Counted from the first letter of the stretch, positions 1 through 10,566 are shown. The stretch: DNA of 41,624 bases from Halieaceae bacterium (GCA_902518075.1 CABYEX010000010.1:1-41624), one strand, 5' to 3'. Notes: a model not told the origin generated them from the sequence alone. Numbers and translations: made by a program.

Positions 1-854
1 TGCAGTGGAACCCACCGCTGATTGATGAGGTCATCAAGGTCAACACGACCAAAGTACGGGCAGCGGGTTTGCGCGAGGTGATGCTGACACAGGACGAAAA
101 CATTGTCGAAGTCAGCATGTCTGTACAGTACGTGATCGATAATCCGCAGGACTTTGTCCTGCAGGTTCGCGATCCTGAGGTGTCACTGCAACACGCAGCG
201 CAAAGCGCCTTGCGTCACGTTGTCGGTGGCACGACCATGGACCTCGCCTTGACCGAGGGTCGTGCGGCAATTGCCTTCGACGTGCGCGACCGTCTGCAGC
301 AGTACCTTGACGACTACACCACGGGCATTCGCGTCTCGACTATTAACATCGACGAGTCTAAGCCGCCTGCCCAGGTGCAAGGTGCGTTTGACGACGTCAT
401 CAAGGCCCGTGAGGACGAAGAGCGGGTGAAGAACGAGGCCCAGTCCTATGCCAATGGCATCGTGCCCGAGGCCCGTGGTCGCGCCCAGCGAATGATGGAA
501 GAGTCGAATGCCTATCGTGATCAGGTGATAGCGCGAGCGGAAGGTGAGGCGCAGCGGTTTGAGCAGCTGCTGGCTGAATACGAAAAGTCGCCAGATGTCA
601 CTCGAGAGCGTCTTTATATCGATACCGTACAAACTGTGTTTGCTAATACCAATAAGGTGATGGTCGATGTGGATGGCGGCAACAACGTGTTGTACCTACC
701 GCTGGACAAGATGGTACCAAACGCCGGACAGCCGCGCAGTGCAGGTATGCGCGCCAGCGTGAATGAGCGCGACATGCGGGAGATTGCCGATCAGGTGACC
801 GAGCAGCTGCGGCGTGACCTAGATGCTGCTGCTGCACGACGGGGAGGGCGTTAA
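1..854 (+). CDS. hflK: HflK, FtsH protease modulator (5' end missing)
   Basis: The frame is open from base 3 (QWNPPLIDEV...) to TAA at 852-854, so about 283 C-terminal residues are present and the membrane-anchored N-terminus lies outside the window. The sequence matches the SPFH/band-7 part of HflK, including the KVRAAGLREVMLTQDENIV stretch, then a long charged helical region and a basic Arg/Gly C-terminus. HflK pairs with HflC in a large ring on the periplasmic side of the inner membrane, which surrounds and restrains the FtsH protease. The TTG at 69 is an internal Leu codon, not the start. hflC follows after 2 nt, as expected for an hflKC operon. Confidence 0.96.
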   Translation, partial: QWNPPLIDEVIKVNTTKVRAAGLREVMLTQDENIVEVSMSVQYVIDNPQDFVLQVRDPEVSLQHAAQSALRHVVGGTTMDLALTEGRAAIAFDVRDRLQQYLDDYTTGIRVSTINIDESKPPAQVQGAFDDVIKAREDEERVKNEAQSYANGIVPEARGRAQRMMEESNAYRDQVIARAEGEAQRFEQLLAEYEKSPDVTRERLYIDTVQTVFANTNKVMVDVDGGNNVLYLPLDKMVPNAGQPRSAGMRASVNERDMREIADQVTEQLRRDLDAAAARRGGR

Positions 855-856
855 TC

Positions 857-1729
857 ATGACGAAACAAACCCTGGTAGGCATTTTGATTACCATCGTTGT
901 GGTGGTGCTATCGAACAGCTTATTTGTGATTCGTGAAACGCAGCGCGGCGTGTTGCTGAAGTTTGGTGAGGTGGTTGACCCGGACCTCAAGCCGGGCATT
1001 CACATCAAGGTCCCGTTCGTGAATAGCGTGCGTAAGTTCGACGGGCGGATCCTCACGGTAGACAGCAGCCCGGAACGTTTCTTCACGCAGGAGAAGAAGG
1101 CGCTGATCGTGGACTCGTATGCCAAGTTCCGCGTGACCGATACGGCCAAGTACTACACGGCGACCAATGGCGAGGAGAATCGCGCTGCGGGTCTGCTGTC
1201 CCAGCGGATTAACGATGGCCTACGGAATCAGGTGGCGGTGCGCACCGTGCAAGAGGTGGTCTCCGGTCAACGCGATCAGCTGATGCAAGCCATCACTTCA
1301 CAGCTCAACGAGCTGGCGAATGACGAGCTGGGCGTAGAGGTGATTGACGTGCGGGTGAAAAAGATTGATCTGCCCCCCGATGTATCAGAGTCGGTCTATC
1401 GCCGCATGAACGCTGAGCGGGAAAAGGAAGCGCGTGAACTGCGCTCGGAGGGTAAGGAGCTAGCCGAGGGTATTCGCGCGGCGGCGGACCGTGAGGTGAC
1501 GGTGATCGAAGCCAATGCCTTTCGTGATGCGGAAATCGTCCGAGGTAACGGTGATGCCGAGGCGACCCGCATCTACGCGGAGGCTTTCAATCAGGATCCC
1601 GAGTTCTACTCGTTCACTCGCAGCTTGCAGGCGTATCGGGAGACCTTTAATGCAGGCGGTGATGTCATGCTCCTACAGCCCGACAGTCAGTTCTTCCAGT
1701 ACCTGCGTAATCCCAATTCGGGCGACTGA
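857..1729 (+). CDS. hflC: HflC, FtsH protease modulator
   Basis: This 290-residue protein begins with one hydrophobic anchor (about residues 4-24). An SPFH/band-7 domain follows (QRGVLLKFGEVV, then FFTQEKKALIVDSY), and then a coiled-coil-rich part (REKEARELRSEGKELAEGI). Length and layout are typical of HflC. It forms the hetero-oligomeric HflKC complex with HflK and controls FtsH-dependent turnover of membrane proteins. The ATG at 857 lies 2 nt after the hflK stop, and the purine-rich GGGGAGGG at the end of hflK serves as ribosome binding site. No small DUF2065 gene lies downstream, although one is common at this position in other gammaproteobacteria. Confidence 0.97.
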   Translation: MTKQTLVGILITIVVVVLSNSLFVIRETQRGVLLKFGEVVDPDLKPGIHIKVPFVNSVRKFDGRILTVDSSPERFFTQEKKALIVDSYAKFRVTDTAKYYTATNGEENRAAGLLSQRINDGLRNQVAVRTVQEVVSGQRDQLMQAITSQLNELANDELGVEVIDVRVKKIDLPPDVSESVYRRMNAEREKEARELRSEGKELAEGIRAAADREVTVIEANAFRDAEIVRGNGDAEATRIYAEAFNQDPEFYSFTRSLQAYRETFNAGGDVMLLQPDSQFFQYLRNPNSGD

Positions 1730-1744
1730 GTCGATCGTAAATAG

Positions 1745-1767
1745 TTGGGCGCACTCTGCGCGCCCAA
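1745..1767 (+). terminator. Hairpin after hflC (possible terminator)
   Basis: A perfect 8-bp stem TTGGGCGC/GCGCCCAA with a 7-nt loop starts 15 nt after the hflC stop. No T-run follows, so it could be a weak or Rho-assisted terminator, or a 3'-end stabilising hairpin, between hflC and hisZ. Confidence 0.35.
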
Positions 1768-1841
1768 TCTGTCCCCGGTTCCCTTGTGTTATTCTCGGTC
1801 AGAGCGCTTTTTGCGGCACTACGTCCTGACGGAAAACAACG

Positions 1842-4306
<2,465 letters not shown>

Positions 4307-4483
4307 CTAGTCTTGTGAGGGGCAGTCATTCGCTCTGGTCATTCAGGGTAGCCAAATGAAACCGAGAACCAACTGATCGACCGAAAAGGATCGCATTGGC
4401 CAGATGGAGTGAGCATTTGCCAAATATGGTGAGTACTAGCCTTGCGAGTCGGCAGGCAGGACAAGCTTCAGCTGTTAATGATA

Positions 4484-4990
4484 TTAGCCTAGCGGGTGAT
4501 AAGGGATAAGGCGTGAGTTTTTTGGGCAATAGAGCGGATGCCGCGGCATGCTCTTTGCCGTGACACCGAGGCACTGGGCGTTATGGATCAGGTGAGCCAC
4601 GCTGATCGCTCTCTCAAACAAATGCCCGCCATTACCCCATGCTGCCACAAGCAGTTGTGACTCGTCGCCCGCCCGCCACAACCATCGGTTGGCAGCTGGG
4701 CCGACTGGGTCAGTGACCTTGTAGAGCGTGGCAGGGTCGGTGGCGCGAAAGCTAAAGAGATTCACTAGCAGCAGAGATCCATACTCCCATTTTCGAGCGA
4801 ACCCCATACACCGCCTTAGTGTCGGATCATCGGTCTGGGCATCAGCGGTAGACGGGTTCAAGCCAATGAACGCGCATTGGGGCAGGGCGCTGTCCCATTC
4901 TCTTCTCAGCCAGTAACGATAACGGCCGCAGCGCGAAAATCCCGCGCTACCGATAACCTGGGCACTGGGACCATTATTCACGGACAACAC
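4484..4990 (-). CDS. DUF1643 family protein
   Basis: A 168-residue soluble protein with the signature of DUF1643: a GLNPSTAD motif near residues 42-49, a DDPTLRRC segment just after, then LLLVNLFSFRATDP and a WG-N-G segment. The family is widespread as single small genes in bacteria and phages. Its biochemical role is not established here. The start ATG at 4990 lies inside the end of the upstream lipoprotein gene (17-nt overlap), so the two are probably cotranscribed. The C-terminus (PLYCPKNSRLIPYHPLG) runs to the stop with no sign of truncation. Confidence 0.8.
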   Translation of the reverse strand: MLSVNNGPSAQVIGSAGFSRCGRYRYWLRREWDSALPQCAFIGLNPSTADAQTDDPTLRRCMGFARKWEYGSLLLVNLFSFRATDPATLYKVTDPVGPAANRWLWRAGDESQLLVAAWGNGGHLFERAISVAHLIHNAQCLGVTAKSMPRHPLYCPKNSRLIPYHPLG

Positions 4991-5270
4991 ATTCGTCGGT
5001 TATAGGGCCTTGGTCCGGAGCGGGTTCTTCGTAGATGTCGATAAATCGATGCTGTTGTAACTCCCGCTTGTGATACGTCCCGTCATGGCGAGCAAGGCAA
5101 GTCTTGAAGTAAGGCTGCTGATCTTCCGGGTACAGCTCGGCCTGCAAATCCGCCGGCTTGGTTGAGCAGGCCGATAGGCTGAGTCCCGCAAACACCAGGG
5201 GGAGCAGAAGCGAGACACTCCTCTGTGCTCCGCGTCGTGAGTGGTCCGTAATCGGCTTTGATCGGCACAT
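4974..5270 (-). CDS. Small predicted lipoprotein
   Basis: A 98-residue protein with a lipoprotein signal: basic N-terminus (SRRGAQR), hydrophobic core (SVSLLLPLVFAGLSLSA) and lipobox Cys at about residue 35. The mature part is small and polar (PADLQAELYPEDQQPYFKTC...) with three further Cys. I chose the ATG at 5270 because an upstream extension to 5321 would place extra charged residues before the signal peptide. No family is recognised. Its 3' end overlaps the DUF1643 start, and it is divergent from the reductase gene at 5414. Likely anchored in the cell envelope; function unknown. Confidence 0.65.
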   Translation of the reverse strand: MCRSKPITDHSRRGAQRSVSLLLPLVFAGLSLSACSTKPADLQAELYPEDQQPYFKTCLARHDGTYHKRELQQHRFIDIYEEPAPDQGPITDECVVRE

Positions 5271-5413
5271 GTTATGGTCCCAAGTGAGCGTCGTTGTCAG
5301 GCGCTGGTAGCGTGACGGCAACGTTGTAGCCTGCCACTGTACTGATCTGCACCACAGCGACGCAAATTAAGCGCAGTGACGTGAAATAGACGCTAACTGC
5401 AAAGGGGGGCAAC

Positions 5414-6274
5414 ATGATTTTATTGACGGGCGCGACCGGGCGCGTCGGTTCCGCAACTGCCAAGGCGCTGGCGCTAGCGCGAATACCTTTTAGGGCCTTG
5501 GTCAGAGACTCTGAGAAGGTGGCCTTCGATCCCGGTGCGGCGGAGATTGTGCAAGGTGATCTGAATGATCGGGCTATTGTCGAGCAGGCGCTGCAGGGCG
5601 TCAGCCGCGCGCTCATCGTGATGGGTAATCATCCGGACCAGTCAAAACTAGAACTTCAGTTCGCCAGCCTTTCCGCCGAAGCTGGTGTATCGCATCTGGT
5701 GAAAGTGTCATCGATGGAGGCGGCCCCTGATGCCACCGCTAGATTGCCCAAGAATCACTACGATACCGAGCAGCACATTGCTTCGCTGGGCATAGACTGG
5801 ACCTTTCTGCGCCCCAATTACTACATGCAAAATATGCTGATGTATGCGGGCTCCATCGCTCGAAACAACAGTTTCGCTTTGCCACTCGGCACCGCTAAGA
5901 CAGCCATGATTGACGCCAGGGACGTGGGCGAGGTGGCGGCAGTGGTCCTCACTGGTGAAGGGCACGCAGGGCAGGCCTATCGATTAACTGGGCCTAAAAT
6001 GATGGATTTTCATGAGGTGGCGGCGCGTATTGGAGCAGTGTTGGAGCGTCCGGTCGCCTACGTGGCGCAAAGCCCTGAGGCGTTCCGCGAAGTCCTCGGG
6101 CAATTTATTAAGTCGGCATGGCAGCTCGATGCCGTTTGTGAACTCTTTGCTGAGATCGCCGCAGGGTCGCTGGAAGAACAGACCTCGACCACCGCAGATC
6201 TCTTGGGCCGTCCGGCGATGGATCTGGACACTTTCACAAAGCAATTTGCGGATGCGTTTGCGCCTGCTTACTAG
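5414..6274 (+). CDS. NmrA-like NAD(P)-binding atypical SDR
   Basis: A 286-residue Rossmann protein. It starts ILLTGATGRVGSATAKAL (glycine-rich dinucleotide loop GATGRVG), continues with the acidic GDLNDR turn, and has WTFLRPNYYMQNML in the middle, all typical of the NmrA/atypical SDR group that includes YtfG-like quinone oxidoreductases and redox sensors. The catalytic Tyr-Lys pair of classical SDRs is not obvious. The ATG at 5414 has a strong GGGGGG-type ribosome binding site 6-10 nt upstream. It probably binds NADPH; whether it is an enzyme or a sensor cannot be told from the sequence. Confidence 0.85.
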   Translation: MILLTGATGRVGSATAKALALARIPFRALVRDSEKVAFDPGAAEIVQGDLNDRAIVEQALQGVSRALIVMGNHPDQSKLELQFASLSAEAGVSHLVKVSSMEAAPDATARLPKNHYDTEQHIASLGIDWTFLRPNYYMQNMLMYAGSIARNNSFALPLGTAKTAMIDARDVGEVAAVVLTGEGHAGQAYRLTGPKMMDFHEVAARIGAVLERPVAYVAQSPEAFREVLGQFIKSAWQLDAVCELFAEIAAGSLEEQTSTTADLLGRPAMDLDTFTKQFADAFAPAY

Positions 6275-6300
6275 CTCTTCGCTGTTTGCAATGTGGATGG

Positions 6301-6340
6301 AGCCTAACTAGGCTGACGCCCTCGGCACGTCACCGCGGTG
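6301..6340. promoter_or_regulatory. Hairpin and 10-bp palindrome in intergenic region
   Basis: AGCCTA-AC-TAGGCT (6301-6314) follows the reductase gene, and a perfect palindrome CACCGCGGTG lies at 6331-6340, about 55 nt before the next start. The first may end transcription and the second could be an operator. No factor is recognised. Confidence 0.2.
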
Positions 6341-6394
6341 GTCCACCGATCGCCAAGGCGGACGGACTTCACAAAATAGATAGGGAATATGTTT

Positions 6395-6880
6395 ATGCCT
6401 CCAATGACCTTGCTGGGCTGGTTTCACACGGTGATGGGTGTAATCGCCATCCTCACGGCCGCCTACACGCTGTATCAGCATCGCATCATTCGCTCCGCAG
6501 ATAAGTGGGGGCGTGCCTATCTTCTGATCACATTGGTAGTCGCGGGTTCGGCGTTGGCTATTTATAACCAGGGTGGCTTCGGGGTGGGTCACATCCTCGC
6601 GGTAATCACCCTGACGGCCCTGCTCGCCGGTTACTTGCTAGAGACGCTGGCGCCATTTGGTAAATGGTCTGTGTATCTGCAGACAGGGGCCTACACGGCC
6701 ACTGTGCTCTTTCACATGATTCCGGCGATTACCGATTTTCTTAGGCGCCTGCCGGTGGGCGATCCCTTCGTGGACTCAATGGACGCTCCGCTGGTGCAGA
6801 GCTTCCATCTGGCGTTTTTGGCGGCGTTTATCTTGGGTGTGTTGGCACAGTGGATGTGGCTAACCCGCGCGAGAGGCTGA
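6395..6880 (+). CDS. Multi-pass membrane protein of unknown function
   Basis: A 161-residue hydrophobic protein with about four to five membrane segments (LLGWFHTVMGVIAILTAAY; AYLLITLVVAGSALAIY; GHILAVITLTALLAGYLL; AYTATVLFHMIPAI; LAFLAAFILGVLAQWMW). Conserved-looking His residues sit in WFH, VGH and LFH and could bind a cofactor such as heme; that is inference. It resembles the general layout of DUF2306-type proteins, and a DUF2306 protein is encoded at 7632. The ATG at 6395 is preferred over 6389 because AGGGA lies 8 nt before it but only 2 nt before 6389. A 46-aa membrane protein follows after 3 nt. Confidence 0.7.
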   Translation: MPPMTLLGWFHTVMGVIAILTAAYTLYQHRIIRSADKWGRAYLLITLVVAGSALAIYNQGGFGVGHILAVITLTALLAGYLLETLAPFGKWSVYLQTGAYTATVLFHMIPAITDFLRRLPVGDPFVDSMDAPLVQSFHLAFLAAFILGVLAQWMWLTRARG

Positions 6881-6883
6881 AAC

Positions 6884-7024
6884 ATGCTGTTTATACTCAT
6901 CACGTTAGGGTTCGTGGTCGTTGTGACAGGCTGCATGATTTTGATCAATCGATGGATGGTGTCCCAGCGCCCTACGCCCGAGTCGATTGACACAGACAGT
7001 CAGGAACAAGACGGCCCGCAATAG
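6884..7024 (+). CDS. 46-aa single-span membrane protein
   Basis: ATG at 6884 to TAG at 7022-7024 encodes 46 residues. One hydrophobic span (LFILITLGFVVVVTGCMIL) is followed by a basic turn (NRWMVSQR) and an acidic polar tail (ESIDTDSQEQDGPQ). It begins 3 nt after the stop of the preceding membrane protein gene, with GAGAGGCTGAAAC in front as ribosome binding site, so the pair is probably cotranslated. The hydrophobic-basic-acidic layout and tight coupling support a real small protein, perhaps a partner of the 161-residue protein. No family is recognised. Confidence 0.6.
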   Translation: MLFILITLGFVVVVTGCMILINRWMVSQRPTPESIDTDSQEQDGPQ

Positions 7025-7105
7025 CTCCGTTGCGCTGCCCGCCGAGAGTCATCGTTTTCATTGGGGTCGCTCGCCTTAAACCCCATCGTTTTAGTGACTA
7101 TGAGG

Positions 7106-7588
7106 TTACGGCTGAGGTAGTGTAAGCCTCGGCGGCTGAAGGCTGATGGAAATCTCGGTCTTGCCTTCCACCGAAAAAGAGGCGTCCTCAAACGAAGGCG
7201 GGCCCATGAAACCGCGGGCGTTGTTGCTAAAGCCGTATTGCCCGCGCGGCACACCGAACAAGTAGTTATCTAGCCGGTTGTTAAGAATTGCGTCCTCGAA
7301 AATGCCTATCGCATAGGTGCCGGGTGGCAGCTTGCAGCGATAGGTCGCCGAGCCGGGCTCCACCATTTCGATCGTTGCTTGAGTGATGCCGGGTGCTACG
7401 CCGCCTTTGTCTCACCGGTCTGCTTCGAAGGCTTCTGCGCTATCGTAGGTGGCAATGTGAACCTCACGTGCTTCCTTGATGTTGTCCACGCGCTCGATCA
7501 GCTCGTCTGCGCGCGCTGCGACGCCCGAGGGGAGTATCGATGCGAGAACGCTTATGAAGGCAATTGAGGTGTATTTAAAAGAGGTCAT
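7106..7588 (-). pseudogene. DUF2141 secreted protein, interrupted by one TGA
   Basis: The minus strand from ATG at 7588 to the stop near 7106 forms one 160-codon frame, broken only by TGA at 7412-7414 (codon 59). The first part has a signal peptide (SIAFISVLASILPSGVAARA) and HIATYDSAEAFEADR. The second has the DUF2141 core PPGTYAIGIFEDAILNNRLD, FGVPRGQYGFSNNARG and MGPPSFEDA. Family members are small exported proteins of about 140-160 residues, so both halves belong together. No frameshift is present, so the break is a single substitution, either true inactivation or a sequencing error. Without readthrough, only a 58-residue signal-peptide fragment would be made. Confidence 0.8.
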
Positions 7589-7631
7589 TGCGCGATAATT
7601 TCTGTTGCAGAGGGAATAAGAAGAGATACCA

Positions 7632-8027
7632 ATGCTAACCTCATTATTTCAAGAGGCGACGCCAACTCCCAGCCATGCGCTGACGGTCATGGGCGCGGTG
7701 GTATTGGGTGGGGCGCAATTGGCTTCTGCCAAAGGCACAGCGCGACACCGCGCCCTAGGCTGGGCTTGGGTCGGCCTGACGATCTATGTGGCCATCTCAT
7801 TATTTTTTATCAGTGAATTGAGGCTCTGGGGTGCGTTCAGCCCGATTCACCTGCTCAGCATCTGGACCCTGCTCTCACTGATGATGGCGGTTTATCACGC
7901 CCGTCAGGGCGATATTCGCCTGCACAAGATCTGGATGGTGCTGCTATACACTCTTGCGCTGCTGGTGACGGGCGTGTTCACGCTGTGGCCCGGTCGCGTG
8001 ATGCATGGCGTATTGTTCGGCGTCTAG
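7632..8027 (+). CDS. DUF2306 family membrane protein
   Basis: A 131-residue protein with four membrane segments (ALTVMGAVVLGGAQLA; LGWAWVGLTIYVAISLFFI; IHLLSIWTLLSLMMAVY; IWMVLLYTLALLVTGVFTL). Family-like signatures are RHRALGWAWV after the first span, SPIHLLSIWTL in the third, and H-A-R-x-GDIRLHKIWM before the fourth. DUF2306 proteins are uncharacterised inner-membrane proteins. It is divergent from the DUF2141 pseudogene, with a 43-bp gap that must hold both promoters. A hairpin follows the stop directly. Confidence 0.75.
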   Translation: MLTSLFQEATPTPSHALTVMGAVVLGGAQLASAKGTARHRALGWAWVGLTIYVAISLFFISELRLWGAFSPIHLLSIWTLLSLMMAVYHARQGDIRLHKIWMVLLYTLALLVTGVFTLWPGRVMHGVLFGV

Positions 8028-8044
8028 TACCCTGCAGCAGGGTA
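8028..8044 (+). terminator. Hairpin after DUF2306 gene
   Basis: TACCCTG-CAG-CAGGGTA, a perfect 7-bp stem with a 3-nt loop, starts on the base after the stop codon. There is no T-run, so it may only be a 3'-end hairpin. Confidence 0.3.
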
Positions 8045-8099
8045 CCCATGGCATCAGTGTGGGGTAATCCAACAAGAAGAGCCCAATAAGGAGCGGTAA

Positions 8100-8504
8100 G
8101 TGGGAATGATTACTGGAGCCTGTTTTTGCAAAGCCGTGCAGTACGAGTTGTTGACAAAATCCCAAATGCAGGGGTTGTGTTACTGCACCGACTGTCAGGT
8201 GGTGGGCGGGAGCTCCCACTGGGCCTCCTACGCTGTGGCACCCTCCGACTTTCGATTATTGGAAGGAACTCTGGTCGCCTATACCTATGATCCGGGCCCG
8301 GGCCGCGAGGTGACCCGCCACTTCTGCGGCACCTGCGGCACGCAGATCATGGTGCAGTCTGATGAACTAGGTGTGGTCTCCGTGAACGCTATGACTTTTG
8401 ATGACGCCACGCAATTTACCCCACAGATCGCCTACTTCGGCGCCAGCGCACCGCGCTGGTGTGAGGTGGATCCGCGCCTGACCGCATTCGGAAATACCGA
8501 GTGA
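8100..8504 (+). CDS. GFA (CENP-V/GFA) family zinc protein
   Basis: A 134-residue protein with the GFA cysteine pattern: Cys8 and Cys10 in GACFCKAVQYE, Cys27/29/32 in LCYCTDC, and the later CGTCG pair after a His (RHFCGTCGTQ). The fold is named for a formaldehyde-activating enzyme, but most bacterial members have unknown substrates. The GTG at 8100 is chosen because AAGGAG lies 6 nt upstream; the in-frame ATG at 8106 is too far from it. The stop TGA overlaps the GTG of the next gene (GTGA), so translation is coupled. A second, distant GFA gene lies at 14294-14707. Confidence 0.85.
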   Translation: MGMITGACFCKAVQYELLTKSQMQGLCYCTDCQVVGGSSHWASYAVAPSDFRLLEGTLVAYTYDPGPGREVTRHFCGTCGTQIMVQSDELGVVSVNAMTFDDATQFTPQIAYFGASAPRWCEVDPRLTAFGNTE

Positions 8505-9535
8505 CGCTGCTTCTAGTCTATCTGGCGATTGCCATCGGGGTCTCGTTCCTGTGCTCCGTGCTGGAGGCGGTGCTGCTATCCATCACGCCGAGTTATTTAG
8601 AACAATTGACCCAGGAGCGACCGAAGTCAGGGAAGGCCATACAGTCTGTGAAAGACCGCTTGGATGAATCGCTTTCGAGCATTCTCATCCTCAACACCTT
8701 TGCTCACACCATGGGAGCGGCGGGTGTCGGCGCCCAGGCTCTCCGCGTTTTTGGCCCTGAAGCAGAAACTCTGATTGCGGTCCTGCTGACATTGGCGATT
8801 TTGTATTTATCCGAGATCATCCCGAAGACGCTTGGGGCGACCTACTGGCGGCAACTGGCAGTGCTGGCGGCGCTTACCATCCGGTGGCTGGTGCGCTTGG
8901 TGTATCCGCTGGTATGGGTATCCACGCGCTTGACGCAGCTGCTGGGTAAGAGTCACAAAGGCGAGATCACCCGCGAGGAGATTCTGGCGTTGGCATCACT
9001 GGGGCGCAAAGACGGTGCCTTGGCGGCTCAGGAGAACGAGTATCTCGTTAATCTTTTGAAGCTCAGTGAGACCCTCACCAGCGAAATTTTGACCCCACGC
9101 ACGGTGGTCCATATGTTGGATGAGGGCACCACGGTATCCGAGGCGCTCGGAGTCGAGGAGACCCGTCAGTTCACTCGCATACCGGTTTATCGTGATTCAG
9201 CGGATAACGTGACCGGCATGGTGATTCGCTTGAATCTGTTTGATGCCGAGCGAGAGGGGGCGGCACATCATGCGATAGCTAATCACGCGCAGCCGATTGT
9301 CCGAGTGCCGGAGGAGCTGCCCGTTTACCGCCTGCTCGATCGCTTTATTCGTGAGCGAGCACACCTATTTTTGGTCGAGGATGAGTTTGGCCAGACCGCT
9401 GGGATTGTCAGTCTAGAGGACGCCATTGAGACGCTGCTGGGCAGAGAGATTGTTGATGAAAGCGACGCCGTTGCCGATATGCAGGAGCTGGCAAGAGATA
9501 AACATCGCGAGCGGCTCGAGAGCGTCGAAGAATAG
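8501..9535 (+). CDS. CNNM/CBS-domain membrane protein (CorC/HlyC-like)
   Basis: A 344-residue protein. The N-terminal half is a CNNM (DUF21) transmembrane domain: LLVYLAIAIGVSFLCSVLEA, then SSILILNTFAHTMGA, SEIIPKTLGATYWRQLA and YPLVWVSTRLTQ. Next comes the EITREEILALASLGRKDGAL linker and a CBS pair (ILTPRTVVHMLDEG; FLVEDEFGQTAGIVSLEDAIETLLGREIVDE). Such proteins are linked to magnesium or sodium export and have been called hemolysin-like. The C-terminal CorC/HlyC domain is absent, as in the shorter subfamily. The GTG start overlaps the GFA stop. The stop at 9535 lies only 9 nt from the truncated Sel1 gene, which marks the left edge of the island. Confidence 0.88.
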   Translation: MTLLLVYLAIAIGVSFLCSVLEAVLLSITPSYLEQLTQERPKSGKAIQSVKDRLDESLSSILILNTFAHTMGAAGVGAQALRVFGPEAETLIAVLLTLAILYLSEIIPKTLGATYWRQLAVLAALTIRWLVRLVYPLVWVSTRLTQLLGKSHKGEITREEILALASLGRKDGALAAQENEYLVNLLKLSETLTSEILTPRTVVHMLDEGTTVSEALGVEETRQFTRIPVYRDSADNVTGMVIRLNLFDAEREGAAHHAIANHAQPIVRVPEELPVYRLLDRFIRERAHLFLVEDEFGQTAGIVSLEDAIETLLGREIVDESDAVADMQELARDKHRERLESVEE

Positions 9536-9544
9536 CAGGACGCC

Positions 9545-9745
9545 TTAACCAACGTAATAGATCATTCCCATTCTAGTTGAGGAAACAGCGCTTCCAGCTT
9601 CCGCTGACAACTTGAATTCATGAAGAGCAGTTTCATAGTCACCAGCATTATATGCATCAACACCGGCATCAAAATCAGCCGCCACACCTACTGACAAAAG
9701 CAAGCACGAGATGAGCAGATTTGGCAGAAGGCGGTGACGCTTCAT
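9545..9745 (-). pseudogene. Truncated Sel1/TPR-like exported protein
   Basis: ATG at 9745 to TAA at 9545-9547 encodes 66 residues: a signal peptide (LLPNLLISCLLLSVGVAA) and the start of a Sel1-like repeat (FDAGVDAYNAGDYETALHEF, then MGMIYYVG). Sel1-repeat proteins normally continue with several 36-residue repeats. Here the frame stops within the first, 9 nt from the stop of the oppositely oriented CNNM gene. The simplest reading is that the island junction cut the gene. Its ATG overlaps the TGA of the upstream gene (ATGA), so it was the last gene of a minus-strand operon. Confidence 0.6.
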
Positions 9746-10209
9746 AGACGACAACCCTGCTCCTTGGCGTACTCAATAAGCTCTTCCTTGGTCTTCCAAT
9801 CAGTTCTGCCACCAGCTGGCTCATGAACCCTAAATTTGCCAGCTTGAGTTTTCACTTTGTAACCCTCGCAGTAGGGGATTCGTCTTGCCATTTCGATGTC
9901 AGTGAGTTTTGAGTTCGTCCCTGCTGCAGTGGAATGGCTATCCCTTGCACCTGCCTTATCAGCCTCTCTAGCCGCCTGTTTCCTGACGTAATCTGTCACC
10001 TCAGCCTCAGCCTTCATGATTTCAAGACGAAGCTTTAGATGATGGGCCGTGGCTGCAGCTTCATCACCACCAGTTTCTGCAATAGCCTTAGCTCAAAGCC
10101 CTTGCCTAATCTAGCCAGAGGCAACCTCTTCAGCCGCTTGGGCGTAAAGCTGCTCCTCAGCTAGCTTGCACGCTGCGAGTTTTGCTTTGGCTGAAGAGAA
10201 GAGGCTCAT
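9742..10209 (-). pseudogene. Unknown protein with two in-frame stops
   Basis: From ATG at 10209 the minus strand gives one 155-codon frame with TAG at 10111-10113 (codon 33) and TGA at 10093-10095 (codon 39). The N-terminus (SLFSSAKAKLAACKLAEEQLY) and the part after the stops (AKAIAETGGDEAAATAHHLK) resemble a small helical protein seen next to Sel1 proteins in proteobacteria; in such proteins the interrupted codons would plausibly be Gln and Trp (CAG to TAG, TGG to TGA). The 91 residues downstream of 10017 remain open and end CEGYKVKT...EYAKEQGCRL. No frameshift is present. Function unknown. Confidence 0.6.
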
Positions 10210-10215
10210 TGATAA

Positions 10216-10566
10216 TTAAATGCAAACCCCGTTTATGTCATATGCAACCTTGACGCATTGTGATCCCGGTCCGCAATCAGTATTAAAGGAACAAGTGTCA
10301 CCATAAGTCCCATCAGCATCCATACCGTTTCTTGCATCGCCATCGGATCCTTGGTTTAGGAAGCCGCGATTGAGGTCCATAGGGTTGTAACTAGGCTGGC
10401 TATCCTAGGCATTGCCAGAGTTCATACCACCCATACAATCGCCGAACAGACTGTAGGCACTTTGCTTCTCACAAGTGCTACCGACTTCACAGTCTGTATC
10501 AAATTGGCAGGCAAACGATGTGAGAGGATGCAATAACAAAACTAATGCAAGCAGGGATAGCTTCAT
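10216..10566 (-). pseudogene. Cys-rich exported protein, interrupted by one TAG
   Basis: ATG at 10566 to TAA at 10216-10218 is a 116-codon frame broken only by TAG at 10405-10407 (codon 54). It starts with a signal peptide (LSLLALVLLLHPLTSFAC), then two similar Cys motifs: CQFDTDCEVGSTC near the N-terminus and CSFNTDCGPGSQC near the C-terminus, with YNPMDLNRGF between. This looks like a small secreted disulfide-bonded protein with duplicated motifs. It is the first gene of a minus-strand operon (6-nt gap to the next). Apart from the single nonsense codon the frame is clean, so decay is recent or there is readthrough. Confidence 0.6.

Noticed and set aside
7412..7414. Selenocysteine at the TGA of the DUF2141 gene
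   Set aside because: No SECIS-like hairpin was recognised after the codon, and the family has no known Cys/Sec at this position.
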